From assembly GCF_009741925.1 (NCBI RefSeq), contig NZ_WPCC01000003.1:1-64000 (forward strand): a stretch of DNA of 64,000 bases, given 5' to 3'. The position numbers were made by a program, and so were the translations under genes. Source of the DNA: Natronomonas sp. CBA1123. GTDB lineage: Archaea; Halobacteriota; Halobacteria; Halobacteriales; Haloarculaceae. A model generated the notes under the pieces. That model was not told the DNA's origin and did no database searches. It was given only the letters and a program-made list of their open reading frames with translations. Positions 7,601 through 15,817 of the stretch are shown here, piece by piece; positions within the stretch are counted from its first letter, which is position 1, and each line of letters starts with the position of its first letter.

Positions 7601-8305
7601 TCACTCTCGAATCGGAACGACGTACTCCTCGAATGGCTGCTCGTAGGGTATCTCGAGCCGTTCGTACACCGACGCCGGGATGCCGATGTCGCCCAGCAGC
7701 AACTCGCCGCCGTTCGGCCCGAGCCCCGTCTTCGGCAGCGCGAGCGTCAGGGTCGCGTCGGCGTCGACGGCCGCTCCCGGAACCGCTCCCGTCGTCGCGT
7801 TCACGCCCGACGGCACGTCGAGTGAGACGACGCCGTCGGCGTCGTCACAGGCACGCGCGAGGTCGGCAGCGACGCCGTCCAGCGCATCGGTGAGGCCGTA
7901 ACCGACCAGCGCGTCGACGGCGAACCGACCCGCAAGCGAGGGCACTTCGTCGCGGACGGTCGCGCCTGCGGCCTCGAGAATCCGTCGCTGGGTCGCCGCG
8001 GCACCGGTGGTCGAAGCAGCCGGTCGGTCCGTAACGACGGTGACCGGAACGTCTCGATTCAGCAGGTGTCGGGCGCAGGCGAGGCCCCCACCGCCGTTGC
8101 CGCCGCCGCCAGCGAGGACGACGACCGGCCGTCCGTCCCGTCGGTTGCGGACGACGCTCGCGAGGTTCCGCCCCGCGTTCTCCATCATCGAGTACAGCGG
8201 GAGGTCGACGGTTTCCGTTGCGACGCGGTCGACGGCGGCCATCTCCTCGGCGGTGACGGCCGTCAGCGGCGTGCCTTCGGCCGTCTCGAAGGCGTTGGAT
8301 TCCAC
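7601..8305 (-). CDS. nnrE: NAD(P)H-hydrate epimerase (YjeF N-domain)
   Basis: A 234-residue YjeF N-terminal-type protein with MMENAGRNLASVV near residue 40, the phosphate-binding loop VVVLAGGGGNGGGGLACARH near residue 62, and DALVGYGLTDAL near 131. The family isomerises the damaged R-form of NAD(P)H hydrate so that the S-specific dehydratase can repair it. The usual NNGGDG and GTG signatures are changed to GNGGGG and GYG, so activity on the classical substrate is likely but not certain. The C-terminal dehydratase domain often fused in bacteria and archaea is absent. It is convergent with the preceding gene and divergent from the MFS gene at 8428. Confidence 0.85.
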   Translation of the reverse strand: MESNAFETAEGTPLTAVTAEEMAAVDRVATETVDLPLYSMMENAGRNLASVVRNRRDGRPVVVLAGGGGNGGGGLACARHLLNRDVPVTVVTDRPAASTTGAAATQRRILEAAGATVRDEVPSLAGRFAVDALVGYGLTDALDGVAADLARACDDADGVVSLDVPSGVNATTGAVPGAAVDADATLTLALPKTGLGPNGGELLLGDIGIPASVYERLEIPYEQPFEEYVVPIRE

Positions 8306-8427
8306 GTTCCGAACCGTCGTTCCCGGCGGTCTTGTATTCCCGCCCGGTTTTGCGTTCTCGGAACCCGTGCACGTTCGTCACCAAACCACCACGACATTGA
8401 TACACAGGGGCTCGATTGGACCTGTAG

Positions 8428-9660
8428 ATGAGTGGTGATTCGACGACCAGCGACGTACTGGCCGGCCGCTATCGTGTCCTCGTCGTCCTCGCGATTGCCG
8501 AGTTGCTCGCGATGACGCTGTGGTTCAGCGCCTCCGCAGTCGGTCCGGAGTTGGCCGACGCGTGGAGGTTGTCCGGCGCCGAGACGGCGTGGCTGACCAA
8601 CGCCGTCCAGTTGGGATTCGTCGTCGGGGCGGTGCTGTCCGCCGTTTTCACCGTCTCCGATACGATTCGGCCGCGGTATCTCTTCGCCATCTCGGGGGCC
8701 GTCGGCGCACTCGCGACGGCGGCTATCGCCGGTCTCGTCGACTCGTTTCTCCCGGCGGTCGCGTTGCGATTTCTCACCGGCGTCGCCTTGGCCGGCGTCT
8801 ACCCGCCCGGCATGAAAATCATGGCCGGGTGGTTCCGTTCGGGACGCGGGTTCGCAATCGGCGTCCTCGTCGGCGCGCTGACCGTCGGGTCGGCGATGCC
8901 GCACCTCCTGCGGGGCGTCGGCGGCGTCGGACAGCCGCGACTCGTCCTCTTCGGGGCGGCCGGCCTGGCTTTCGTCGGCTCCGTCCTCGTGTTGTTCGTC
9001 GATTCGGGGCCGTATCAGGCCGCCGCCGCCCCGTTCGACCCGAGGGCAGTCCCCCGACTCCTGCGCGATAGGGGGTCGCTGCTGGCGAACGTCGGCTACT
9101 TCGGCCACATGTGGGAGTTGTACGCCGTCTGGGCGTGGATTCCGGTGTATCTGGAGCTGAGTTTCGCGGCCAGCGGTGGCCAGTCGGCGGGGTTCGCTGC
9201 CCTCGTCGCCTTCGGTGCCATCGGCATCGGCGGCGTGGGTGCGGTCGTCGCCGGCCTCGGTGCCGACCGCATCGGTCGAACGACGGTCACGAGCCTCAGC
9301 ATGGTCGGCAGCGGGGCGGCCTGCGTGGCCGCGGGGTTCGTCTTCGGCGCTCCCGCCGCCGTCGTCGTTCCGTTCGTCCTCCTATGGGGGTTCGTCATCG
9401 TCGCCGACTCCGCACAGTTCTCGGCGGCCGTCTCGGAGCTGGCCGAGGACTCCTACGTCGGAACGGCGCTGACCCTGCAGACCGCCGTCGGCTTCTTGCT
9501 CACGCTCGGGTCGATTCAGGCGACCCCCATCGTCGCCGAGGCCGTCGGCTGGCGGTGGGCGTTCGCGCCGCTGGCTATCGGTCCGCTCGTCGGCACGCTT
9601 GCGATGCTCCGACTCCGCTCGCTGCCGGAAGCCGCGGAACTGGCCGGCGGCCGTGGATGA
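8428..9660 (+). CDS. MFS transporter
   Basis: A 410-residue major facilitator protein with twelve predicted helices. The N-half begins with LLAMTLWFSASAVGPEL, a pattern seen in CynX/NimT-like and nitrate/nitrite-like MFS members, and the loop between helices 2 and 3 contains an MFS A-motif variant. The mid-loop MKIMAGWFRSGRGFAIGVLV, in the 4/5 helix region, and the second-half motif GLGADRIGRTTV support the fold. The substrate cannot be told from sequence; an anion is a reasonable guess. It stands alone between nnrE and the TauE/SafE gene, with no operator-like site seen upstream. Confidence 0.8.
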   Translation: MSGDSTTSDVLAGRYRVLVVLAIAELLAMTLWFSASAVGPELADAWRLSGAETAWLTNAVQLGFVVGAVLSAVFTVSDTIRPRYLFAISGAVGALATAAIAGLVDSFLPAVALRFLTGVALAGVYPPGMKIMAGWFRSGRGFAIGVLVGALTVGSAMPHLLRGVGGVGQPRLVLFGAAGLAFVGSVLVLFVDSGPYQAAAAPFDPRAVPRLLRDRGSLLANVGYFGHMWELYAVWAWIPVYLELSFAASGGQSAGFAALVAFGAIGIGGVGAVVAGLGADRIGRTTVTSLSMVGSGAACVAAGFVFGAPAAVVVPFVLLWGFVIVADSAQFSAAVSELAEDSYVGTALTLQTAVGFLLTLGSIQATPIVAEAVGWRWAFAPLAIGPLVGTLAMLRLRSLPEAAELAGGRG

Positions 9661-9728
9661 CGACGGTCACCTCGTGGTAAGGCCGTTACCGCTCGGTCAG
9701 TCATACCCTTATTGTCGATGCGATTGTT

Positions 9729-9745
9729 GGTTACGTATGGTAACC
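9729..9745. promoter_or_regulatory. perfect GGTTAC-N5-GTAACC operator-like palindrome
   Basis: GGTTACGTATGGTAACC has the same 6+5+6 architecture as the site at 2919, and ends 28 bases before the ATG of the TauE/SafE gene at 9774. A CTTATTG element lies about 20 bases upstream, as in the site at 15467. Confidence 0.6.
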
Positions 9746-9773
9746 ACGCTCTCGACGCTCGGACGGTGGGACG

Positions 9774-10745
9774 ATGGATAGGTCGGACGGCCGCACCGTG
9801 TCGATGGCCGTCGTCGTCTCTCTGACTGCTATTGCCGCGACGACGGCCATCGTCAGCGCCGCACCGTTGGGGCAGGTCGCGGTACCGTTCTCCGAGGCGC
9901 AGTTCTTCGACCACTGGTGGGTGTTTCCGGTGTCGGTCGTCTTCGCGTTCGTCGCGCTGTCCTCGGGCGTCTCCGGGGCGCTGTTCTTCAGTCCGTTCTT
10001 CATGCTCGTCGTCGGATTGACCCCGGCACAGGCCATCGGCGCTGGCCTCATGACCGAGGTGTTCGGGATGGGCAACGGCCTCCGGTCGTACGTCAAGCAG
10101 GGCGTCGTCGACTACGCCACGGCGAAGTGGCTCCTGCTCGGCTCGGTTCCGGCCATCGTCGTCGGGTCGCTGGCGGCCCACTATGTCGACCCGACGCTTC
10201 TGAAAATCGTCTTCGGGGTCGGCCTGCTCGTCCTCGGTGGGTTCCTGCTGTTTTACCCGTCGCCGGAGACGTGTGAACCCGGCGAGAGCGAAGGGGAGTA
10301 CTTGCGCGAACGCGCCGAGCGGAACCCCGAGACGGTCGTCGAAGCCGCCGACGGGGAGGTCTACCGCTACAGCACCTGCTGGCGGCCACCGGGTGTCGCG
10401 CTGTCGACCGTCGGCGGCTTCATCACCGGCCTCATCAGCGCCGGCCTCCCCGAAATCGTGACGACACAGCTCGTCATCCGGTGTCGACTGCCGCCGCGGG
10501 TCGCCATCGCGACGAGCGTGTTCGTCCTCGCCATCACGGCGTCCGTCGGGGCAGCCATCCACGCGCTCAGCGCGACACCGGTCTGGTACGTCGTCGCGTG
10601 GTCGATACCCGGCGTCCTCGTCGGCGGCACCGTCGGCACTCGCGTCGGGAAGTACCTCCCCGAGGAACTGATGGAAAGTGGCCTCGGCGTCGTCTTCGGC
10701 ATCGTCGGCGGTATCGTCCTCGCCGTCGAACTACTCTCGATTTGA
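9774..10745 (+). CDS. TauE/SafE-family anion exporter
   Basis: A 323-residue membrane protein with two TauE/SafE halves separated by a hydrophilic insert (about residues 160-205) containing CEPGESEGEY and a second cysteine in STCWRPPG. Helix pairs such as SGVSGALFFSPFFMLVVGLT and GFITGLISAGLPEIVTT are the repeated family signature. Members export sulfite, sulfoacetate or related small sulfur anions, or take up taurine-related compounds. The palindrome 28 bases upstream of the ATG links it to the local regulon, and a second TauE/SafE gene lies at 14029-14814. Direction and substrate are inferred from family only. Confidence 0.85.
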   Translation: MDRSDGRTVSMAVVVSLTAIAATTAIVSAAPLGQVAVPFSEAQFFDHWWVFPVSVVFAFVALSSGVSGALFFSPFFMLVVGLTPAQAIGAGLMTEVFGMGNGLRSYVKQGVVDYATAKWLLLGSVPAIVVGSLAAHYVDPTLLKIVFGVGLLVLGGFLLFYPSPETCEPGESEGEYLRERAERNPETVVEAADGEVYRYSTCWRPPGVALSTVGGFITGLISAGLPEIVTTQLVIRCRLPPRVAIATSVFVLAITASVGAAIHALSATPVWYVVAWSIPGVLVGGTVGTRVGKYLPEELMESGLGVVFGIVGGIVLAVELLSI

Positions 10746-10808
10746 TACGTCATCGAGGAAGAGACACAGTATGCACACCTTACTCCGAACGTAGCCGGTT
10801 TCGTGCCA

Positions 10809-10821
10809 GTAACCGAGTTAC
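10809..10821. promoter_or_regulatory. GTAAC-N3-GTTAC operator-like palindrome
   Basis: GTAACCGAGTTAC is a 5+3+5 palindrome, the inverted-order version of the other sites and the same architecture as 15333-15345. It lies 54 bases upstream of the cupredoxin lipoprotein ATG at 10876. Confidence 0.5.
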
Positions 10822-10875
10822 CGGAACGTTCGCTTAGGTTGATACGAACGTCAGAACAATGCTGTTTCGTACCCA

Positions 10876-13033
10876 ATGACGCACTACGATAGACGTACCC
10901 TCCTCCGATTCGGCGGCGTCGCGGCCGTTGCCGCGCTCGCGGGCTGTTCCGGAGCAGAGGACGACGAAGACGAATCGACGCCGACGGGGACGCCCGACGG
11001 GACAGCGACCCCGGCGTCGGGCGGCGACGCATCGCCCGGTGGGGACGTACTCGGCGGTCCGGACGACCTCCAATCATCGGCGACCGTCGAGGCGCTGTCG
11101 CTGGATTCCGACCAAGGGGCCGGTCAGTTCGTGTTCTCGCCCGCCGTCGTCTGGGCCGAGGCGGGCGCGACGGTCACCTTCGAGGACGTGGCAGGGAGTC
11201 ACTCGGTAACTGCCTACCACGCTGACAACGACAAACCGAATCGTCTCCCGTCGGGGGCGGCGGCGTTCGACTCCGAGGTGATGAGCGAAGGCGACTCCTT
11301 CGAGCACACCTTCTCCGAGTCCGGCGTGTACAACTACTTCTGTTCGCCACACGAGGGTCTCGGGATGGTCGGACTCGTCGTCGTCGAGGAACCCGGTGGT
11401 GGCCCCGGAACGACCGCCCCCGAGGACGTCGAGAGTTCCTCGGCGCGGGAGACCCTCTCGCGACTGCTCGAACTCGCCGGTATCGGCGGTGGTGGTGGCG
11501 AGTCGGCGGCCTACAACTGGATCGACGCGACGTGGGACTCCTACTGGTACTCGCTGTACAACATGAGTACCAACATCGCGATGGCGGAGAACGGGGTCCC
11601 GTTCCCGCTCAACGAGCAGATGGCGGAGATGCGGGACCAGCGACTGCCGGCGATGCTGGAGAACGCCGACACTGACCGGCCGCCGATTAACAACCCGAAC
11701 TTGACTTTCGCGGCGTTCACCGAAGGCGACCCGTCGTTCACCCAACGGCCCGTACTGGAAGACGACACCGGGCGGCCGGACGCCAGCACGCTCAAGTGGG
11801 ACAAATCCCAGTCCTCGGGAATCGTCAGTCCATCCTCGCTGGCCTGGACACACCTCAAAGGAATCACCTGGGCGAAGAACTTCCAGAACCACTTCGAGGT
11901 TCTTCCGCCGGAGATAGCGGCGAAGTTCCGTGCGCAGTTGCTCACGACGCTCGCACAGGTCGGCATCAACGCGGCGCTGCTCGTCGGCGGCTCCCGGGAG
12001 AACGGCGCGCTGACTCACGGCGACACGTGGGAGTTGCTCTCGGAGTACCGGCCGGCCGAGGGAGAAATCGTCGACGAAACCCGGCGGCCTCACCACCACT
12101 CCGCGATGCTATGGTTCCTCTCGGACATCAACAGCCTCGCCCAGGGCGACTGGTTCGGGTACGTGAACCCGCGACCGCTCATCCCGAAAGACGAGGACAG
12201 CGACGGCGTCTTCGATACCCCGGTCGGTATCCAGGAGATAACCGACGGGGTCGCACGGACCACGATGGAGTTGTTCGACCCCGCCGAGGTGGTGTCTCAG
12301 GAGTCGACTCGGTCGGCCGGACAGATGCTCGGGGCGGTCGGGTACTACGGACCGCAGGCCGGAAGCGCCGAACTCCGGTCGGCAGCCGCCACCTACGCCA
12401 ACGGGCTCGCCGCCGAAATCGAGGCGAACCTCGCGGGCAACGGGATGGTCGAGAACGGCGCCGACAACCAGGCGGCGACACAGGGCATCGTCGCTCAGGG
12501 CCTGCTGTGGGCCTCCGAACTCGACGGCGTCGACCACAGCGATACCGCCGAGGACGTCCTCGGCTACCTCACCGACGAACTGTGGGACGACGACGCCGGT
12601 GTGTACGCCAGCGGCGCGGGCGACAGCACCTACACGATTACGGCACGCGACGCCGGCGACATCACCGGCGGTCTCAACGCCGCCGATGCCTTGCTCGATA
12701 TGGATATCAGGGAGAACTACGCCAGGTTCTTCAATCAGACGTTCAACCGCGGCCGACTCCAGCGAGCCGAGCGCCCCCCAGTCCAGAGACGAGGGCGCCG
12801 AGTTCACGCTGCCGTTGCCGCCGGCGGCGGGCGGGGAGTTCGGACAGGCCGCCGTCTACAACGCCGAAGTCGAGTACGACGTTGACGCCGACGAGTGGTC
12901 CGTCACCGACGACCGCTTCGACACCGAGTGGGCGCTGTACCTCGCCAATCAGGACATCTGGATTAGCCACTGGGGCGGGGAGTTCTACCAGGGGCGGGGT
13001 GTCCCCGGACGGAGCGACACCCCGGAGAACTGA
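10876..13033 (+). CDS. cupredoxin lipoprotein with large C-terminal domain, frameshifted in a C6 run
   Basis: The protein opens with a Tat-type lipoprotein signal (DRRTLLRFGG then LAGCSG) and an acidic Thr/Pro linker. A cupredoxin domain follows (about residues 70-175) with copper-ligand pattern GSHSVTAYH then YFCSPHEGLGM. A helical domain of about 500 residues comes next; its repeats (AEDVLGYLTDELWDDDAGVY, GQMLGAVGYYGPQAGSAEL) look like an alpha/alpha-toroid. The frame changes at six Cs (12774-12779). As read, the protein ends in Arg-rich nonsense at 12885. Removing one C gives AERPQSRDEGAEFTLPLPPA and an acidic tail including DIWISHWGGEFYQ, ending at 13033. The gene is thus either inactive, slippage-prone, or affected by a base-call error. 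The likely role is an extracytoplasmic electron-transfer or copper protein. Confidence 0.75.
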
Positions 13034-13123
13034 CGCCGTCGTGGTGTCGGACCGACCGCGGCTGTCCGTTCCGAGTACCATTCGGAGAAACCGCAAATAC
13101 TGATGGGCACGACGTCTCGGTAG

Positions 13124-14005
13124 ATGCAGGCGACGCTCCTCGACGGGCTCAGACGCCCCATCGAAGTCGGTCGGAACCTGCGGTCGGCGCTCGCTGGCCT
13201 CCTCTCCCAGGAGTTCACGTTCTCCAGTGGCCACTTGACCGCGATTCTGAACGGCTGTCTGTTCGCGCCGTCGATTCTCACCTTCTGGTTCGTCAACGGC
13301 GTCATCGACTTCTCGACGGCCATCGTCATCGGGTCGGTCGCCTCGCCGGCCGGCCTCCAGATACGGCTGTACGCGTATCTCCTCTTGGTGCCGACGTTTC
13401 TGCTGTTGCGGGCGGGGTTTCACCTCGCCCATCCCGGCCACCGAAAGCGAGTGCTCTCGGGGACGTGCCCACAGACCGAGTATCTGAGCCTCGATTGGTT
13501 CAGCGTCGGTATCCTCGCGACGGGCCTGCCGTTGGCGCTGCAGGACCTCGGACCGTGGCTCGGAATGAACGCCGTGTTCCTTGTGGGGTTGTTCGTCTTC
13601 CCTCGATTCCTCCCCCCGCGACTGGGGATGGCCGAGAAGTTCCTCGCCATCGCTGCTGGGTCGGCGCTGTTCCTGTTCGCGAACTACGGGGCGCTGCTCC
13701 CGGTGGGTCCGGACCCGGCGTCGGTCGTCGGCCCCGTCGCGACGCTGGCGCTCACCGACGCGACGACGGCTTCGCTGTTGGCCGCCGTCAACAGCGTCGG
13801 CGTCGGGCCGCTGCTCGTCGCCGCCTTCGCCGTCGCGATGAACCACCTGCTGACACGGCCGGAGTTACGGGACGTGCCGCTCCTCCGTCACACCCTCCCG
13901 CGTCGGGACCCCGACCGCGTCGTCGTCGCGAGTGCCGCCTTCGGGACGGTGTTTTACTTGCTCGTGGTCGCCGCTGCCACCGGCGAGTTGGTCTTCGTGC
14001 CGTGA
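13124..14005 (+). CDS. polytopic membrane protein, unknown function
   Basis: A 293-residue protein with seven or so predicted helices. It has an N-terminal soluble part (MQATLLDGLRRPIEVGRNL), a possible His-containing loop FHLAHPGHRKRVLSGTCPQT near residue 95, and later helices around DLGPWLGMNAVFLVGLFVFP and ANYGALLPVG. I do not recognise the family. It lies between the cupredoxin lipoprotein and the convergent second TauE/SafE gene, and a co-transcribed partner role with the cupredoxin protein is possible because the gap to it is only 90 bases. Confidence 0.6.
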   Translation: MQATLLDGLRRPIEVGRNLRSALAGLLSQEFTFSSGHLTAILNGCLFAPSILTFWFVNGVIDFSTAIVIGSVASPAGLQIRLYAYLLLVPTFLLLRAGFHLAHPGHRKRVLSGTCPQTEYLSLDWFSVGILATGLPLALQDLGPWLGMNAVFLVGLFVFPRFLPPRLGMAEKFLAIAAGSALFLFANYGALLPVGPDPASVVGPVATLALTDATTASLLAAVNSVGVGPLLVAAFAVAMNHLLTRPELRDVPLLRHTLPRRDPDRVVVASAAFGTVFYLLVVAAATGELVFVP

Positions 14006-14028
14006 CTGCCGCCTCGCTGTTCGACCGG

Positions 14029-14814
14029 TCAGGCGATACCGGCTCCCCCGAGGACGAGACGGACGCCGATGATACTCAACAGCGTGAGGACGGCGGCTCG
14101 ACGGGGCCGCTCCCCGACACGACTTCGGAACCGTTTGCCGAGTGCCACGCCGAGCAGCGCCGGAATCGCGGCGACGAGCGAGGCGACGAACACCGTGCTG
14201 TCGGGGTACAGTCCGAGGGCGCCGGCGGCGGCGACGCGGATTCCGTTGAGTCCGAGAAACACCAACGCGACGACGCCGACGAAGACGCCGTGCGAGAGGT
14301 CACAGCTCCGAACGTAGGCGATGAGCTGGACGCCGACGTTGGTCCCGCCGAACAGCAGTCCGGAGACGGACCCGACGCCGACCATCGCGGGCGTCGATTC
14401 GACGAAACACCCCTCCTTGGCGCGTGCCAGCCCCGGAACCGGCACGACGCGTTGTGCGTTGAGGACGAACGCCAGCGAGATGAGCCCCAGACCGATTCGC
14501 AGCGGGGCATCCGGGAGGCGGTCGAGGAGGGCCATCCCGACGACGGTTCCGAGCAGCGCCGAGAGCAACAGCGGCGTGAACCGCCGCCCGCAGGATTTCA
14601 ACTCCGGAACCGAGAGCTCTCGAACCAGCGAGAGGTTCACCGAGAGAATCGGGAGAATCATGAACACGACCGCCGTCGCCGGGTCGAAGGCCGTCGCAAG
14701 CACCATCGTCCCGACGATGGCGAACCCGAACCCAGCGACGCCGTTGACGACGCCGGCGACCAGCAGGACCGCGCCGACGAGTACGAGCAGTGTCGGTGAT
14801 GGGACTGGGACCAC
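14029..14814 (-). CDS. TauE/SafE-family anion exporter (second copy)
   Basis: An eight-helix TauE/SafE protein with GVVNGVAGFGFAIVGTMVLA near the N-terminus and the second-half signature GLLFGGTNVGVQLIAYV. The open frame reaches an ATG at 14901, but that lead (TERLAAVYAERARR) is encoded by the operator-like sequence at 14851-14866 and is not family-like. I therefore prefer the GTG at 14814, giving 261 residues. Proteins of this family export sulfite-type anions. It is transcribed towards its convergent neighbour and shares its upstream motif, TAACCGCNCAGTAAC, with the DsrE gene next door, so the two are probably controlled alike. It is not close to the 9774 gene in length or in the central insert. 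Confidence 0.82.
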   Translation of the reverse strand: MVPVPSPTLLVLVGAVLLVAGVVNGVAGFGFAIVGTMVLATAFDPATAVVFMILPILSVNLSLVRELSVPELKSCGRRFTPLLLSALLGTVVGMALLDRLPDAPLRIGLGLISLAFVLNAQRVVPVPGLARAKEGCFVESTPAMVGVGSVSGLLFGGTNVGVQLIAYVRSCDLSHGVFVGVVALVFLGLNGIRVAAAGALGLYPDSTVFVASLVAAIPALLGVALGKRFRSRVGERPRRAAVLTLLSIIGVRLVLGGAGIA

Positions 14815-14850
14815 GGCGGACCTTCTGGCCCTTTCGGCATAAACGGCAGC

Positions 14851-14866
14851 TAACCGCTCAGTAACC
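14851..14866. promoter_or_regulatory. TAACCGCTCAGTAACC operator-like site
   Basis: TAACCGCTCAGTAACC differs at only two of 16 positions from TAACCGCACAGTAACG in front of the DsrE gene (15323-15338). It sits about 40 bases upstream of the preferred GTG start of the second TauE/SafE gene. Confidence 0.5.
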
Positions 14867-14914
14867 GAATCGCGCTCCGTGTCGTTCGAACCGGTGAGCA
14901 ATCGGCCGACCCGT

Positions 14915-15274
14915 TCAGCCGATGGTGAGCAGGTCGAACCCCTCGTCGGTTAGTTCGCCGACTGATGGCCCATGGTCGCCGTCTCCGAGGAGTTCGATAC
15001 CCGCCTCCTCCAATTCCGCTTCCGTCTCGAAGGCCCCTGCACAAGCACTGCAAGCGCCGGCGAGTAGCCCCCGTTCCCTTGCTTCTTGGAAGGCCCCGTT
15101 GACTGGGTGTTCCGGGTTTGCGGCGAGCTCGCCCGGCCACTGGGTGGCGGAGCCATCGAAGAACACCTCGACTTCCTTGCCGCTCTCGTCGAGGTCCAGG
15201 GCGTACTCGAGGCCGTTTGCGGTCTGTCCGACTTCGTCGGTGCTCGTGTTGAGCAGTACTGCGAATCTGTCCAT
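14915..15274 (-). CDS. DsrE/DsrF-like small sulfur-relay protein
   Basis: A 119-residue protein starting MDRFAVLLNTSTDEVGQTAN at the ATG at 15274, which has a GGAGG ribosome site ten bases upstream; this is preferred over the 138-residue extension. The Rossmann-like DsrE fold is indicated by VFFDGSATQWPGEL near residue 38 and LLAGACSACAGAFET near residue 72, where a CSAC pair takes the place of the persulfide-carrying cysteine. Members of the DsrE/YchN group pass sulfane sulfur between proteins. Its neighbours are a TauE/SafE exporter and a 59-aa protein, and a double operator-like motif lies upstream (15323-15345). The sulfur role is inferred from family and context. Confidence 0.7.
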   Translation of the reverse strand: MDRFAVLLNTSTDEVGQTANGLEYALDLDESGKEVEVFFDGSATQWPGELAANPEHPVNGAFQEARERGLLAGACSACAGAFETEAELEEAGIELLGDGDHGPSVGELTDEGFDLLTIG

Positions 15275-15322
15275 CGTCGTGCCTCCAGTACGTTGTTCGT
15301 TCGTGGTGTGATATGCGTTATC

Positions 15323-15345
15323 TAACCGCACAGTAACGGCGTTAC
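15323..15345. promoter_or_regulatory. compound operator-like site: TAACCGCACAGTAAC plus GTAAC-N3-GTTAC
   Basis: Two elements overlap: TAACCGCACAGTAACG (15323-15338), shared with 14851-14866, and the perfect palindrome GTAACGGCGTTAC (15333-15345), shared in architecture with 10809-10821. The site lies about 50 bases upstream of the DsrE start on the minus strand. Confidence 0.55.
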
Positions 15346-15466
15346 GCAGACCTCACGGGGTACGACGGGCACGGAATCAGCGGTGTTCGTCCGGAACTGC
15401 GTTGGCGGCGGTCCAGGCCCTTACCATCACGTTACCGCCTTACCGGAAGGTGTGCGAGCGCTTATT

Positions 15467-15483
15467 GATTACTATACGTAACT
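15467..15483. promoter_or_regulatory. GATTAC-N5-GTAACT operator-like palindrome
   Basis: GATTACTATACGTAACT matches the 2919 site closely, including the preceding CTTAT element and the following TTAC/CTAC: CTTAT-N-(G)-TTACTATNCGTAACNTAC. It is 14 bases upstream of a GTG and 23 upstream of the ATG of the 59-aa protein. Confidence 0.6.
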
Positions 15484-15504
15484 TACGTTCTATAGGTGAC
15501 CCAA

Positions 15505-15684
15505 ATGCAAACCGAAACGACGTGTTCGGCCGGTGAGTGTCCGACTGTCGGCGTCGACGCCGTGTCGCTGGACCGCTTCGCCGCGGTCGATACTGGCGGT
15601 ACGGACCTGCTGATATACGACCGAAACGGGGAAAACGCCTGGATACAGTCGGACCTGTACTACTCCCGGGAGACGTGTATCTGA
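15505..15684 (+). CDS. small haloarchaeal protein, 59 aa
   Basis: A 59-residue protein (MQTETTCSAGECPTVGVDAV then DRFAAVDTGGTDLLIYD) ending with NGENAWIQSDLYYSRETCI. The YDxxNxxAWIQSD ending is shared by a group of short haloarchaeal proteins of unknown function (possibly DUF7331; I am not certain of the number). It has three cysteines, two in a C-x4-C arrangement at the N-terminus and one at the C-terminus, which is unusual for a haloarchaeal protein this small and suggests redox or metal sensitivity. A GTG three codons upstream (15496) is an alternative start. The palindrome immediately upstream places it in the regulon. Confidence 0.65.
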   Translation: MQTETTCSAGECPTVGVDAVSLDRFAAVDTGGTDLLIYDRNGENAWIQSDLYYSRETCI

Positions 15685-15753
15685 GTCTCACTGCCGTTCA
15701 GGAGCGGCCGCGTTTCCCGTGTTCGACCCCTCGCCGACCGGCCGGTCTCGGCA

Positions 15754-15790
15754 GGTTACTTTATGAAAGTAGGTTTTGTAATGTAACTAT
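15754..15790. promoter_or_regulatory. operator-like region in front of the HxlR gene
   Basis: GGTTACT (15754-15760) and GTAACTAT (15783-15790) bracket an inner TACT-N7-AGTA inverted repeat (15757-15771). The 3' half nearly repeats the 2738-2763 site (GGTTTTGTA then GTAACTAT). This is consistent with autoregulation of the HxlR gene, whose ATG is 27 bases downstream. HxlR/YodB-type regulators in bacteria bind TACT-N7-AGTA-like sites. Confidence 0.5.
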
Positions 15791-15817
15791 AAGTGTCTCC
15801 CACACGAACGTATTCTC

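Noticed and set aside
13465-14799. Plus-strand frame of 444 codons across the membrane protein and the second TauE/SafE gene
   Set aside because: Charged low-complexity product typical of an antisense or shifted frame of GC-rich genes; real transporter signatures lie on the opposite strand.
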